Source: Oscillatoriophycideae cyanobacterium NC_groundwater_1537_Pr4_S-0.65um_50_18 (GTDB taxonomy: Bacteria > Cyanobacteriota > Cyanobacteriia > Elainellales > Elainellaceae). From it: a stretch of 64,000 nt of DNA. The stretch is from assembly GCA_016208305.1 (NCBI GenBank), contig JACQYI010000078.1, positions 1-64,000 on the forward strand, in the 5' to 3' direction. Below, one piece after another: positions 17,130 through 25,718 of the stretch; position 1 is the stretch's first letter; every line of letters starts with the position of its first letter. Both the position numbers and the translations under genes were made by a program. The notes below the pieces were generated by a model. The model was not told the origin of the DNA. It saw only the letters and a list, made by a program, of their open reading frames with translations, and made no database searches.

Positions 17130-18803
17130 CTAAGGTCGAATCTGCCCACCTGTCCAGGTAGGATCGGTGGGTGCGATCGGTTCTACAGGCTGTCCCCGAA
17201 ACACTTTGGCGAGCTGGGCTGAAGTGAGCGATCGCACCAGGCTAACGGGCGACGGTGCCCGACTTAAGGTTTCGACGTAAGCCGAACTGAGATAGGGCCG
17301 ATACTCTGATTGATTGGCAACGTAGGTGCCAAAGAAGGCTACGCTGATGGCTTTGAGATAGGTATGAGTCAGAGTGGGGTCAGGCCCAATAATATCCGAG
17401 GGCAGCTCAACCACCCTACCGTCAGCATTGGGAACATCGATCGTTGAAAAATGCGTGCCGCGAGGCATCAGCATCAGGTATTTTTCAGGAGTTTGTAGCC
17501 AGGTAAAAGGACGGATCTGTTCTAGCAAGGCTGGGGCTACGGTATCAGCTCCACCACTGATTATCATCACCGGAATTTGAATGGCGGCAAAGTCTGCTTC
17601 GCCCAGCAAGCTGCCGCCAATGGGATTGATGGCAATGATTGCTTTGACGCGATCGTCATGCAGGTTTGGGAGCGGTTGAGGCAGTTCTAGTGCTCGACAT
17701 TGAAGTAATAAGGACAAATTAAGGGTGTCATTGGGCGCGCAGTCGTTAGCCAATTGCTCAAAATTAAGATTGGCTCCAGCCAGAGCCAAAGCTGTATAGC
17801 CGCCAAAAGATTGACCTACTACGCCAATACGCTGCATGTCTAGCCGCCCGATGAAGCGAGCATCTGTGGTTGAGCGGCGTTCTAAAACAGTCAGCAGAAA
17901 CTTAATATCCAAGGGACGATCGATAAACTCTGCGGGTTCAGTCACCTGGCTTGCCCTGCCTGAAATGAGAGCCTGGAGCTGGCTGGCATTGCTGCCAGGA
18001 TGTTCGGGTACCGCAACAGCAAATCCATAGGAAGCAAGCTGTGCTGCCAGATACGCATAGGAACTACGATCGGAGCCTAACCCATGAGAGATGACGACCA
18101 AAGGCGCGGGAGACTGAGTTTTGGGCACATACATATCTACCGGAAACTTTCGATCGCGCTGGCGATCGCGCAAGTTGAGCGTGTATTTGTCCCAAGCTAT
18201 CGTTCCAGGCAATCGTAGGTCAGGCGCAGTCAGCAGCGAGACAGGCGTACCGCTTTGAGCTTCTAGAATAGACTGCTGCTGAATCAGCGCGATCGCCCCT
18301 TGGGTCTGCCGCACCACCGCTTCCAAATCACCCAGAATGGCAAAAGCGCGGCTGAGATCAATGCGAATGCTATCAATAGGAAATTTCTCTAGTACATTGA
18401 GCAGCGTTAGTCCGTCTGGTTCAGCTGCCGCCAGAATCATGGCCGATCGCAAAGCGTAAAAGCCAGACAAGTTGCCCTCAATCTGGATCACATTACCTAG
18501 TCGATCGAGCAGCGCCTCTCCTTGTTCGGTATAAAGAAACTGGGAAACCGCCACAGGAGAGAGATCAGACTTGGCACGCAACAGCTGGCGCAGTTGCAAG
18601 AGCTGGTCTGCGTCTAAAAAGCGCGTGTAGTGGCTAAAATCTCTGGTAATCCTGCCTTCTTGTGCATAGATAGACAAAGAACTAACAGAGATCGATCGCT
18701 CTAGCAGCCCATAAGATACGGTGACGCGAGTGGCAGCGATCGCAGCGTTGGTTAGCAGCAGCGACGCGAAGGGCATTATCCATAATCCTAAGGCTCTTCT
18801 CAT
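17130..18803 (-). CDS. DUF1400 / alpha-beta hydrolase, exported
   Basis: A 557-residue protein with an N-terminal signal peptide (LWIMPFASLLLTNAAIAA, about 1-24), then a DUF1400 domain of cyanobacterial type (about 25-150, with VTVSYGLLERSISVSSL), and an alpha/beta hydrolase domain related to PAF-acetylhydrolase/dienelactone hydrolase. The nucleophile lies in VGQSFGGYTALALAG near residue 331, preceded by the oxyanion-type VVISHGLGSDRSS near residue 237; candidates for the acid and histidine are in ISGGADTVAP and PRGTHFS. It is probably a periplasmic esterase or lipase-like enzyme; the substrate is unknown. It reads leftwards and is separated from the catalase by two strong hairpins. Confidence 0.88.
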   Translation of the reverse strand: MRRALGLWIMPFASLLLTNAAIAATRVTVSYGLLERSISVSSLSIYAQEGRITRDFSHYTRFLDADQLLQLRQLLRAKSDLSPVAVSQFLYTEQGEALLDRLGNVIQIEGNLSGFYALRSAMILAAAEPDGLTLLNVLEKFPIDSIRIDLSRAFAILGDLEAVVRQTQGAIALIQQQSILEAQSGTPVSLLTAPDLRLPGTIAWDKYTLNLRDRQRDRKFPVDMYVPKTQSPAPLVVISHGLGSDRSSYAYLAAQLASYGFAVAVPEHPGSNASQLQALISGRASQVTEPAEFIDRPLDIKFLLTVLERRSTTDARFIGRLDMQRIGVVGQSFGGYTALALAGANLNFEQLANDCAPNDTLNLSLLLQCRALELPQPLPNLHDDRVKAIIAINPIGGSLLGEADFAAIQIPVMIISGGADTVAPALLEQIRPFTWLQTPEKYLMLMPRGTHFSTIDVPNADGRVVELPSDIIGPDPTLTHTYLKAISVAFFGTYVANQSEYRPYLSSAYVETLSRAPSPVSLVRSLTSAQLAKVFRGQPVEPIAPTDPTWTGGQIRP

Positions 18804-18954
18804 GGCGCAAGTCCAGGGAAAGTATGGGTCAATCCTATCAGTCTCGCACCCGGTCAGCGAATCATCCGATCGGTTATCTAATTCATGACAGCTCAGTTAT
18901 GAATCAGATAACCAATCAGATAGATTGCCAGCAGTTCCCATTATGGATTTCATA

Positions 18955-18990
18955 GGGGGAGTTTGCGCCCATACGGGCGCAAACTCCCCC
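18955..18990 (-). terminator. Perfect 16-bp GC-rich hairpin
   Basis: Arms 18955-18970 and 18975-18990 pair perfectly around the tetraloop 'atac'. It is the second of two tandem hairpins met by transcription leaving the manganese catalase gene. No long T tract follows, but the stem is very stable. Confidence 0.75.
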
Positions 18991-19041
18991 AACAAAGCCC
19001 GAAAAGATTCCGCTGCCGACGGGTTCTTTTCGGGCTTTGTT
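18991..19041 (-). terminator. Perfect 17-bp hairpin
   Basis: Arms 18991-19007 and 19025-19041 are exact reverse complements with a 17-base loop. The stem carries 'aaagcccgaaaag', a terminator-like core that also occurs, without its partner arm, at 11838-11850. It lies 187 bases beyond the catalase stop and directly abuts the next hairpin. Confidence 0.7.
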
Positions 19042-19227
19042 TCAAAATGAAAATTGCAGATAGCTCGCCGCTTTCCCTTTCTTCTAAGCTTCCGACGCTT
19101 GGTTAGCCTTCTTGGATGCTTTCACTAGCGTCTTCTCTATGATTTGTAGAATGACTTGTAAAATCCCTACGAATCATAGAGGGACGGGTTTGGCTGAACC
19201 GTCGTCTAGCTCCAGTCGCCCAACAGC

Positions 19228-19944
19228 CTACTTCAGCTGGGGTTGTTTTGCCGAATTGGACTGACCTGCTTCCATCGGATTCTCAATATATCTGAAATCT
19301 GGCTCAGCGTTCCAGTCTCCCCGTTGATCGCCTTCACCTTGAGACAGGTTGTAGTAGATGTCTACAGTCTCATCGGGCTTGATATTGCCGAAGAAAGGAT
19401 CATCCAGTTTGCCCATTGAGTTGAGTGCCTTCATGAACATCTTTGTGTGAGAGATTTCGCGCGTCAGCAAATGAACGAGCGTACTCTTTGTCCCTTCGTC
19501 TGGAGCCAGTTTGATCAGCGCCTCATAGGTTTGTCTTGCCCCAGCTTCCGCAGCAACATTGGCTCGCAAATCTCGCACCACATCGCCTCCTTCATTGATG
19601 TATTGCGCTGTCCAAGCTGAGCCTTGACTGTCTAGGAAATGAGGCCCCATGCCCCGTACTGCAAACAAGCTGCTTTTGAAAGCATCAGTTTGATCGACAT
19701 TTTTGGTATGAGATTCGATGAGTTTTCCCACCATTTCCAAATGCCCGAATTCTTCGATCGCAATGTCTTGCAGCATGTCGCGAATGCCTGCATTCTCGCA
19801 ATGAAAAGATTGCACCCAATATTGCAGAGCGGCAGTGAGTTCGCCTGTTGCCCCCCCAAACTGTTCAAGCAATAGCTGAGCAAATTTAGGATTCGCCGCA
19901 TCAATTTTGACGAGATGAATGGGGTCTTTTTTGTGAAAAAACAT
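19228..19944 (-). CDS. Manganese catalase
   Basis: A 238-residue non-haem catalase that would disproportionate hydrogen peroxide at a dimanganese centre within a ferritin-like four-helix bundle. Expected ligands are visible: a glutamate in GATGELTAALQYW near residue 35, E and H in IAIEEFGHLEMVGKL near residues 66-73, and E and H in the second pair of helices (NVAAEAGARQTYEAL and REISHTKMFMKAL). Length is somewhat short but normal for the compact cyanobacterial forms. A strong ribosome-binding site, AGGAGAG at 19952-19958 with seven-base spacing, fixes the start. Role: defence against peroxide from photosynthesis. Confidence 0.94.
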   Translation of the reverse strand: MFFHKKDPIHLVKIDAANPKFAQLLLEQFGGATGELTAALQYWVQSFHCENAGIRDMLQDIAIEEFGHLEMVGKLIESHTKNVDQTDAFKSSLFAVRGMGPHFLDSQGSAWTAQYINEGGDVVRDLRANVAAEAGARQTYEALIKLAPDEGTKSTLVHLLTREISHTKMFMKALNSMGKLDDPFFGNIKPDETVDIYYNLSQGEGDQRGDWNAEPDFRYIENPMEAGQSNSAKQPQLK

Positions 19945-20322
19945 GGTTGAACTCTCCTAAAGGATTGGAACATTAAGTTGCAAATTCAATTGCAAAGTAT
20001 TAATGTCCTTATGCAATTCAGCTTAAGGAATCAGCAGCCATAAACCCTGTATCATGCGGCAGAACTGGAGCCGACAGAACAGGCTAAAATCCTTAACTTT
20101 AGGCACATCTGGCGATTTTTGATATTGCGTGGCATAGGTGGTGCAATGGGCACAGGTATAGTTCTCCCTGCTTTTAAAACTGCACCTCATCTCACTGTGT
20201 TGGAGCTTGGAATTTTTTAAAGATGAGTGATGGCTCACCTGGCTGATGCAGGCACCAATCACGCCCAAATGCTTTTAATCAAGCCACAATAGGAGAACGA
20301 TCGCGAACAATCTGCTATACCC
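19945..20322. other. Divergent promoter region
   Basis: These 378 bases separate the catalase (leftward) from the AAA gene (rightward). An 81-codon minus-strand frame (20023-20268) contains a CxxC but no family that I recognise; I treat it as chance. The catalase ribosome-binding site is at its left end. Confidence 0.4.
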
Positions 20323-21819
20323 ATGGACTCGGCGGAAAATTTTAATGACAAAAGCTTGACTGATAGAGGCTTAGCCGACAAAGGCTTTACTGATAATTGG
20401 ACATATTTGAAAGCAGAGCTTCAGTGGCTCGATCGCATGCTGATGGTGGCTGTAGCGCGACAGAAAAAGGATACGAAGGATATCGATCGCATTGCCCAAT
20501 CCAAAGCCGATCGCGCCACTAGCCATTGGTGGAAAGGTGTAGTTTCTCTAGAAGGCAGCGGAGCCTATGATGAGTACCGTCAGCCCAGCCAACCCCTCGG
20601 CGTTCCCAAGCTAACCCAGTCGCAACAGCTTGAGCAGCGTATCCGAGCCAGTCGGCAGCAGGGGATTGTGCTGGCGTTGCCTGCCTTGGGCGATCGGCTA
20701 CAGCTTACCCCTTTTGAGAAAAACCTCGTTTTGATGAGTCTGGCTCCAGAGCTAAACCGTCGCTATGCCAAGCTGTATCGGTTTTTGCGGATGGAAGAAG
20801 CAGCAGTTAAGACAGATTTGCCTAGTCTTGAGCTAGTGCTACGGCTGTTTTGCCGAAACGATACGGAATGGCGATCGGCACGCGATCGCCTCATGGCAAA
20901 TTCGCCGCTCAGCCGCTACCGCCTGCTGCAATTGTTGCCCACCCCCGAAGAAACGCTGCTCAATTCCTCGCTGAAGCTAGAAACAACGCTGCTGAATTAC
21001 CTGGTTTCAGAACGACCTACCCTAGAGACGCTAGAAGATCTGCTTAACCGACAGGAAGAAATGCAGATCGCCATATCTCCATCTGCTCGTCCTCTAGGTG
21101 TGAAGCAGACCGCGATCAAAACAGAGTGGAAAGACTTGGTTTTGCCTCCGCCTTTATTAGAGTCATTGCAATATTTGACTCAGCGCCTTCGGGGTTGTGC
21201 TCAAGCTGAGCAACTCTGGGGGGTTCAGCCCCGGTCTGCGGGTGTTGTGACGCTGCTGACAGGCGCGAAAGGCACAGGCAAAACGATCGCAGCTCAAGCC
21301 ATTGCCCATGCCCTACAAACGCCTCTGACTCAAGTCGATTTGGCTCAAGTCGCTGCACAAGACTATGCTCAGCTTTTACAACTGCTTGTGCGCCAAGCGC
21401 CAACTGTCCTGCTGATCAAGTCTGCTCACCTCTGGCTGGGGCGATCGCGCCAGGTAGAAGCTGCTGCGCTGCATCAGTTTTTGGCACGAAGACGCAGCCA
21501 GTCAGCCCTAACGCTGCTGAGCGTCTTGCCTTCCTGCACCGTTTCGGCAGAGTGGCGATCGCAAATAGACTCAACCCTAACTTTTCCCCGACCTTCAGAT
21601 CACGATCGCCTGCACCTCTGGCAGCGCGCCTTTCCGCCTCAGGTGCCCGTTGCCACAGACATAGACTGGAAAGCCCTAGCGAAGCAGCTTTCGCTGACGG
21701 GAGGAGAGATTGGTGCGATCGCTCAGGAGGCCATTCTTTACGCAGCGGCGATCGAGGCTCCTCAGGTGAGCATGACGCATCTGCTCTATGTCTTGGCGCA
21801 GCGTGGAATTAAGTTCTAA
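20323..21819 (+). CDS. AAA-family ATPase-like protein, degenerate Walker B
   Basis: A 498-residue protein. The N-terminal half (about 25-240, with WLDRMLMVAVARQK and LTPFEKNLVLMSLAPELNRRYAKLYRFL) matches the helical/winged region found before the AAA module in a bacterial family of AAA proteins. The AAA module (about 295-495) has a good Walker A, TGAKGTGKTIAAQA, near residue 313. Where Walker B should carry two acids, the sequence reads TVLLIKSAHLWLG, so the catalytic glutamate is missing. The sensor-2-like LSLTGGEIGAIAQEAILYAA is present. It probably binds ATP without normal hydrolysis. The function is unknown. Confidence 0.8.
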   Translation: MDSAENFNDKSLTDRGLADKGFTDNWTYLKAELQWLDRMLMVAVARQKKDTKDIDRIAQSKADRATSHWWKGVVSLEGSGAYDEYRQPSQPLGVPKLTQSQQLEQRIRASRQQGIVLALPALGDRLQLTPFEKNLVLMSLAPELNRRYAKLYRFLRMEEAAVKTDLPSLELVLRLFCRNDTEWRSARDRLMANSPLSRYRLLQLLPTPEETLLNSSLKLETTLLNYLVSERPTLETLEDLLNRQEEMQIAISPSARPLGVKQTAIKTEWKDLVLPPPLLESLQYLTQRLRGCAQAEQLWGVQPRSAGVVTLLTGAKGTGKTIAAQAIAHALQTPLTQVDLAQVAAQDYAQLLQLLVRQAPTVLLIKSAHLWLGRSRQVEAAALHQFLARRRSQSALTLLSVLPSCTVSAEWRSQIDSTLTFPRPSDHDRLHLWQRAFPPQVPVATDIDWKALAKQLSLTGGEIGAIAQEAILYAAAIEAPQVSMTHLLYVLAQRGIKF

Positions 21820-21838
21820 GGAACGGAAATTAAAAGCG

Positions 21839-22177
21839 CTACATCGGGCTACAAAGCTCAACGAGAATCCCATCCTGATCGCATACATAGGCAACGGTCT
21901 GTCCCCAAGGCTTTACCTTAGGCGCAGTCAGGGCGATCGCGCCAGCTTCGACCGCGCGCAAAAAGGCAGCCGCTACATCTTCTGTGACAAACCCGATTTC
22001 TATTCCAGCCAGAGAGGCTGACAAACTGGTTCTCTGAAAGTTTTCGGGCAGATTAGAATGCGCCAAGTCATTGCAGGCCAAAGCAAGCGTGGTTTCATCG
22101 GTTTCGATTTCTGCATATTGATGCGTTTCATCCATAAACCGCTGCGTTACGCCAAATGCCTTTCCGTAGAAGGCCAC
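21839..22177 (-). CDS. VOC (glyoxalase-like) protein, N-terminally short
   Basis: The 112-residue frame matches the VOC superfamily from [18 protein letters not shown] to [19 protein letters not shown], the normal C terminus. The usual opening strand (about 10-12 residues before SVAFY) is missing: upstream in frame there is no ATG, only 13 codons after a TAG near 22217, and the sole standard start is the GTG at 22177. It is either expressed from that GTG as a shortened protein or is a decaying gene. It converges on the AAA gene and lies beyond a hairpin following the DUF554 gene, so it seems transcriptionally isolated. Confidence 0.65.
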   Translation of the reverse strand: MAFYGKAFGVTQRFMDETHQYAEIETDETTLALACNDLAHSNLPENFQRTSLSASLAGIEIGFVTEDVAAAFLRAVEAGAIALTAPKVKPWGQTVAYVCDQDGILVELCSPM

Positions 22178-22239
22178 AGATTGGACAACGGGCGCATCTA
22201 GCGGTTGGGGTAGCCTCTAAATGTTGTGAGCGCGGGAGG

Positions 22240-22282
22240 GTGGGATGATGCGATCGCCGTTGTTCGCTCTCCATCATCCCAC
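22240..22282 (-). terminator. 11-bp hairpin after the DUF554 gene
   Basis: Arms 'gtgggatgatg' (22240-22250) and 'catcatcccac' (22272-22282) pair perfectly. The hairpin lies four bases beyond the leftward stop of the DUF554 gene. There is no clear T tract. Confidence 0.55.
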
Positions 22283-22285
22283 TCT

Positions 22286-23029
22286 CTAACTGATCCAATC
22301 CGCAATTCCGTAAAAAATCGGCGTGAGCAGCAGCGCTGGCAAAAAAGAGGCCACGCGAATTTGCCCCATCTGAAGCATGTTGAACCCCAACGCCATAATC
22401 ATCAAACCGCCAACGCCCGTAATTAACAGCACCTGGGGTGCATCGGCTGGATTGGGCAACGCCTGAGCTAAAAATCCGGCCGCCAAAGACATGCCGCCCT
22501 GGTACAGCAAAATAGGCAACACGGAAAAGCCAGAGCCAATGCCATAGCTGCTGGTGAGTGCGATCGCCGCTAACCCGTCCATTGCAGCCTTCAGCGTCAA
22601 AATCGTATTGTCTCCCGTTAGCCCATTATTCAAGCTACCAATAACCGCCATTGGCCCAATGCAAAACAGCAAGCTAGTGGCCACAAAGCCCTCTGTAAAG
22701 CTGCCTTTGCCCTTAAATCGCCGCTTTAACCAGTCGCCCAATACCGTTAGCTGTTCCTCAATTTGGCAAAGTTCTCCGAGCAGCCCTCCAACGACGATCG
22801 CCAGCAGCCCGACAATGACCCCTGCCACCCGCCCGGCCTGGACGTTGCTCAGCTCGCCCGCCATGCTGATGCCCACGTACAGCACAATTAGCCCTACGCC
22901 CTGAGTAATCACTTTTTGCATGCGCAACGGTAACCGTCCGTGTAGCAGTAGCCCCAATCCAGTGCCTAATAAAATTGTGGCAACGTTGATCCAAGTGCCG
23001 CTCGTGCGTGTCCAAAAATCGAGTGCCAT
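22286..23029 (-). CDS. DUF554 family membrane protein
   Basis: A 247-residue polytopic membrane protein of the DUF554 (YqgA/YdfK) family. Six to seven hydrophobic segments are visible, starting with TWINVATILLGTGLGLLL, and the family motif region GSFTEGFVATSLLFCIGPMAVIGSLNNGLTGD lies in the middle. The substrate, if it is a transporter, is not established for the family. The ATG at 23029 places the first membrane segment at residues 12-30. It lies downstream of psaC on the same strand but beyond the psaC terminator, so it is probably expressed separately. Confidence 0.9.
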   Translation of the reverse strand: MALDFWTRTSGTWINVATILLGTGLGLLLHGRLPLRMQKVITQGVGLIVLYVGISMAGELSNVQAGRVAGVIVGLLAIVVGGLLGELCQIEEQLTVLGDWLKRRFKGKGSFTEGFVATSLLFCIGPMAVIGSLNNGLTGDNTILTLKAAMDGLAAIALTSSYGIGSGFSVLPILLYQGGMSLAAGFLAQALPNPADAPQVLLITGVGGLMIMALGFNMLQMGQIRVASFLPALLLTPIFYGIADWIS

Positions 23030-23063
23030 AGATCAACAGCTAGAAAAGCAGCAGATAGACCAT

Positions 23064-23087
23064 AAAAAAAGAGGGTAATTACCCTCT
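23064..23087 (-). terminator. Rho-independent terminator of psaC
   Basis: The palindrome agagggtaa/ttaccctct (23070-23087) is followed on the minus strand by a run of seven T (23064-23070). It lies about 93 bases past the psaC stop and before the DUF554 gene. This is a textbook intrinsic terminator. Confidence 0.85.
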
Positions 23088-23179
23088 GTAGATGATAAAT
23101 CAAGGCGCACCCAAAAACGCACGCATTGAGAAACGCACGTATTAGAGATACGCAAAGTATATAAAGGCGTTTTGAGTAC

Positions 23180-23811
<632 letters not shown>

Positions 23812-24150
23812 ATGGGTTGGTTAAGCAGAATTTTTCCCGGACTCAAGAAGCCAGAGACTCCTCCTGTGGTCGCAAATGCCACCACTCCAACCGGGGAAAC
23901 AATTCCTCCGGCGAAAGTAGGGCTGAATGGTGAATTTGATGAGAGCGGTTTGGCTAAGCGCGTTGTCGTAGCTTTTGATGACGATGCTCAGTTAGATGAC
24001 ATTGAAACGCTTTGGGTCGCCCAACTGAGCGGCAAAGTTGTTTTGAAAGGAAAAGTGCCTAGTCAAGAACTATTGGACAAAGCAGTGTCAGTAGCTTCCA
24101 GTGTGGAAGGTGCAGAAGGCGTAGACACCAGCGGCGTTACAATCGGTTAG
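23812..24150 (+). CDS. BON-domain-like small protein
   Basis: A 112-residue soluble protein. The C-terminal half, from KRVVVAFDDDAQLDDIETLWVAQLSGKVVLKGKVPS to LLDKAVSVASSVEGAEGVDT, follows the BON pattern of a short helix followed by strand-turn-strand with a conserved G, as in phospholipid-binding or osmotic-stress proteins. The N terminus (MGWLSRIFPGLKKPE) is amphipathic and could touch membrane. The stop codon lies in a 14-base tandem near-duplicate (24142-24155 and 24156-24169). A strong hairpin lies downstream. The role is unknown. Confidence 0.72.
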   Translation: MGWLSRIFPGLKKPETPPVVANATTPTGETIPPAKVGLNGEFDESGLAKRVVVAFDDDAQLDDIETLWVAQLSGKVVLKGKVPSQELLDKAVSVASSVEGAEGVDTSGVTIG

Positions 24151-24238
24151 TCGCGATCGGTTAGTCGCTAGTTAAGGCTTGTTTTAGCACTCTGATCTTG
24201 TGATCAAAGCTCTAATAATCGTTTGAACCTACTAGATA

Positions 24239-24277
24239 TTTTTTGGAAAAGGGAAATAGCTACCCTTTTCCAAAAAA
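24239..24277 (+). terminator. 15-bp hairpin with A/T tracts
   Basis: Arms 24239-24253 and 24263-24277 (ttttttggaaaaggg with its complement) pair perfectly around a nine-base loop. The A and T tracts at the stem base resemble those of the hairpin at 10056-10108. It follows the BON-like gene and could act in both directions. Confidence 0.7.
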
Positions 24278-24430
24278 TGCCTCTCTGAAGCTCTGGGCAA
24301 ATATCTGAATACCTAATGTTTAAGTCAAGACCCAAGCCAATGTTTGAGGGTCACAACTAAGCTCTTGGCTGAAACATAAAACTTTAAGAAGCTTAAATTC
24401 TCAAATTGAACTTGAACGAGGCAGTATCCT

Positions 24431-24994
24431 ATGGGACTTTTTGATCAGATTTTGGCAGCGATCGATAATCCCAGCCAACAAGCAAATCCTGACCAGCTCA
24501 GCACTATCTTGCAGACCGTGCAGCAAGCAGGCAGCGCTCAGGGTGTACAACCCTCTGCCACAAACGATGTCGTTTCTATGCTGGGTGGCTACGTGCGATC
24601 GGCATTGCAGCAGCAAGCCGCAACAGGGGGACGGGGGCAGGTAGAATCGATCGTTAATCAGTTTGGGGGCACAAGTCCCAGTACAGCAGCGCTCAGCGCC
24701 GTTTTTAACCCTGCACAGCAGCAGCAAGTCGCGCAGGCCATTTCTCAGCGCACGGGCATCAGCGCCGATGCCATCTTGGGAATGCTGCCGATGCTGATTC
24801 CGGTGGTGCTAAATTTGCTGAAGTCAGGGGCAGCCAATCAGTCAGGGGCAGCCAATCAGTCAGGGGCAGCTCGACCAGCAGGGCAGGGCAGCTCTAATCC
24901 TGTACTGAACTCATTTCTAGATGCAGATGGCGATGGCGATGTAGATATTGCCGATGCTATGTCTATGGCAGGTCGATACCTGGGTCAGCGGTAG
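24431..24994 (+). CDS. DUF937 protein with a C-terminal calcium-type loop
   Basis: A 187-residue protein. It opens with MGLFDQILAAIDNPSQQ and has the DUF937 core VESIVNQFGGTSPSTAALSAVF with GISADAILGMLPMLIPVVLNLL near residues 115-138. The C terminus carries a DADGDGDVDIADA loop, which matches the EF-hand/dockerin-type calcium-binding consensus, followed by a short helix. Between them, an 18-base tandem repeat (24823-24870) encodes QSGAAN repeats. DUF937 function is not established; a calcium-binding role for the tail is inference. The following GIY-YIG gene is close on the same strand. Confidence 0.82.
   Translation: MGLFDQILAAIDNPSQQANPDQLSTILQTVQQAGSAQGVQPSATNDVVSMLGGYVRSALQQQAATGGRGQVESIVNQFGGTSPSTAALSAVFNPAQQQQVAQAISQRTGISADAILGMLPMLIPVVLNLLKSGAANQSGAANQSGAARPAGQGSSNPVLNSFLDADGDGDVDIADAMSMAGRYLGQR
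24823..24870. repeat. 18-bp tandem repeat, 2.7 copies, in-frame
   Basis: The unit gtcaggggcagccaatca is repeated exactly at 24823-24840 and 24841-24858, followed by 12 more matching bases to 24870. It codes for the linker of the DUF937 protein and could vary in copy number without a frameshift. Confidence 0.92.
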
Positions 24995-25045
24995 CTTGAG
25001 TCCGCGATAGGATCAGAAAAGCCCGGAAAACAAAGCTTGGAGCGT

Positions 25046-25693
25046 ATGGAAAGCGATAAAGAGACGGCGATCGAACATCAGCAGGTGCCCGTAGAGCATC
25101 GCAGCCTTCATGATTTTCTCTATAGCTCGAAGGATGAGCATGGGGTATCTGAAGCCAATATCGCAATCGAAAACGGGGGTGCGATCGAATCCTGGCAAAG
25201 CTGGTGCGATCGGGTGGCAAATGCCAAAGTTGCGGGGGTTTATGCAGTACTTAACTCCCAACAGCAAACCCAATATGTGGGCTATTCGCGGAATGTATTG
25301 CTGTCGTTGAATGGACATCTTGCACAAAACGATGAAGAGACTTGTGCCTTCGTGCGGGTGCAGTCATTTAAGTTTCCCAAGCGCACCGAAATGGAGCAAT
25401 TGCGAGATGCCTGGATAGCGGCATTGGCCACCGTTCCACCCGGAAATGCAGAAGCGAGCGATCGCTGGGCGGGAACCATTGGCGAGGTGGCAAAGGCCGC
25501 CATGTCTGAGGTAGAACGCCATGCCTATGAGGAGAAAAAGCTGAAGCTGCGGAAAGCGATGGCTGACGGTCAGCTCAGTAGAGAATTAGAACTCCAGCCA
25601 GCAGCGGATGAGCGCCAGCAAAAATTAGCGGCAGCGGTAGAAAATGACGATTGGAGCAGTGTGATTCAGACGCAGACCCAGGAAACGGTCTAA
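25046..25693 (+). CDS. GIY-YIG nuclease-like protein
   Basis: About 215 residues. The GIY-YIG core is recognisable as GVYAVLNSQQQTQYVGYSRN near residues 68-87, with the usual spacing between the GVY and YVG elements, and an arginine (VRVQSF) further on. A long charged helical C-terminal tail (EEKKLKLRKAMADGQLSRELE) follows. Similar proteins occur in cyanobacteria and chloroplast lineages; their substrate is unknown. The ATG at 25046 is preferred to the TTG at 25037. It follows the DUF937 gene by about 50 bases and may be co-transcribed. Confidence 0.78.
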   Translation: MESDKETAIEHQQVPVEHRSLHDFLYSSKDEHGVSEANIAIENGGAIESWQSWCDRVANAKVAGVYAVLNSQQQTQYVGYSRNVLLSLNGHLAQNDEETCAFVRVQSFKFPKRTEMEQLRDAWIAALATVPPGNAEASDRWAGTIGEVAKAAMSEVERHAYEEKKLKLRKAMADGQLSRELELQPAADERQQKLAAAVENDDWSSVIQTQTQETV

Positions 25694-25718
25694 GGCTCAC
25701 AGCGAACTCTTCCGAAGG

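Noticed and set aside
20023-20268. 81-codon minus-strand frame with CxxC
   Set aside because: No family and poor composition; lies in the divergent promoter region.
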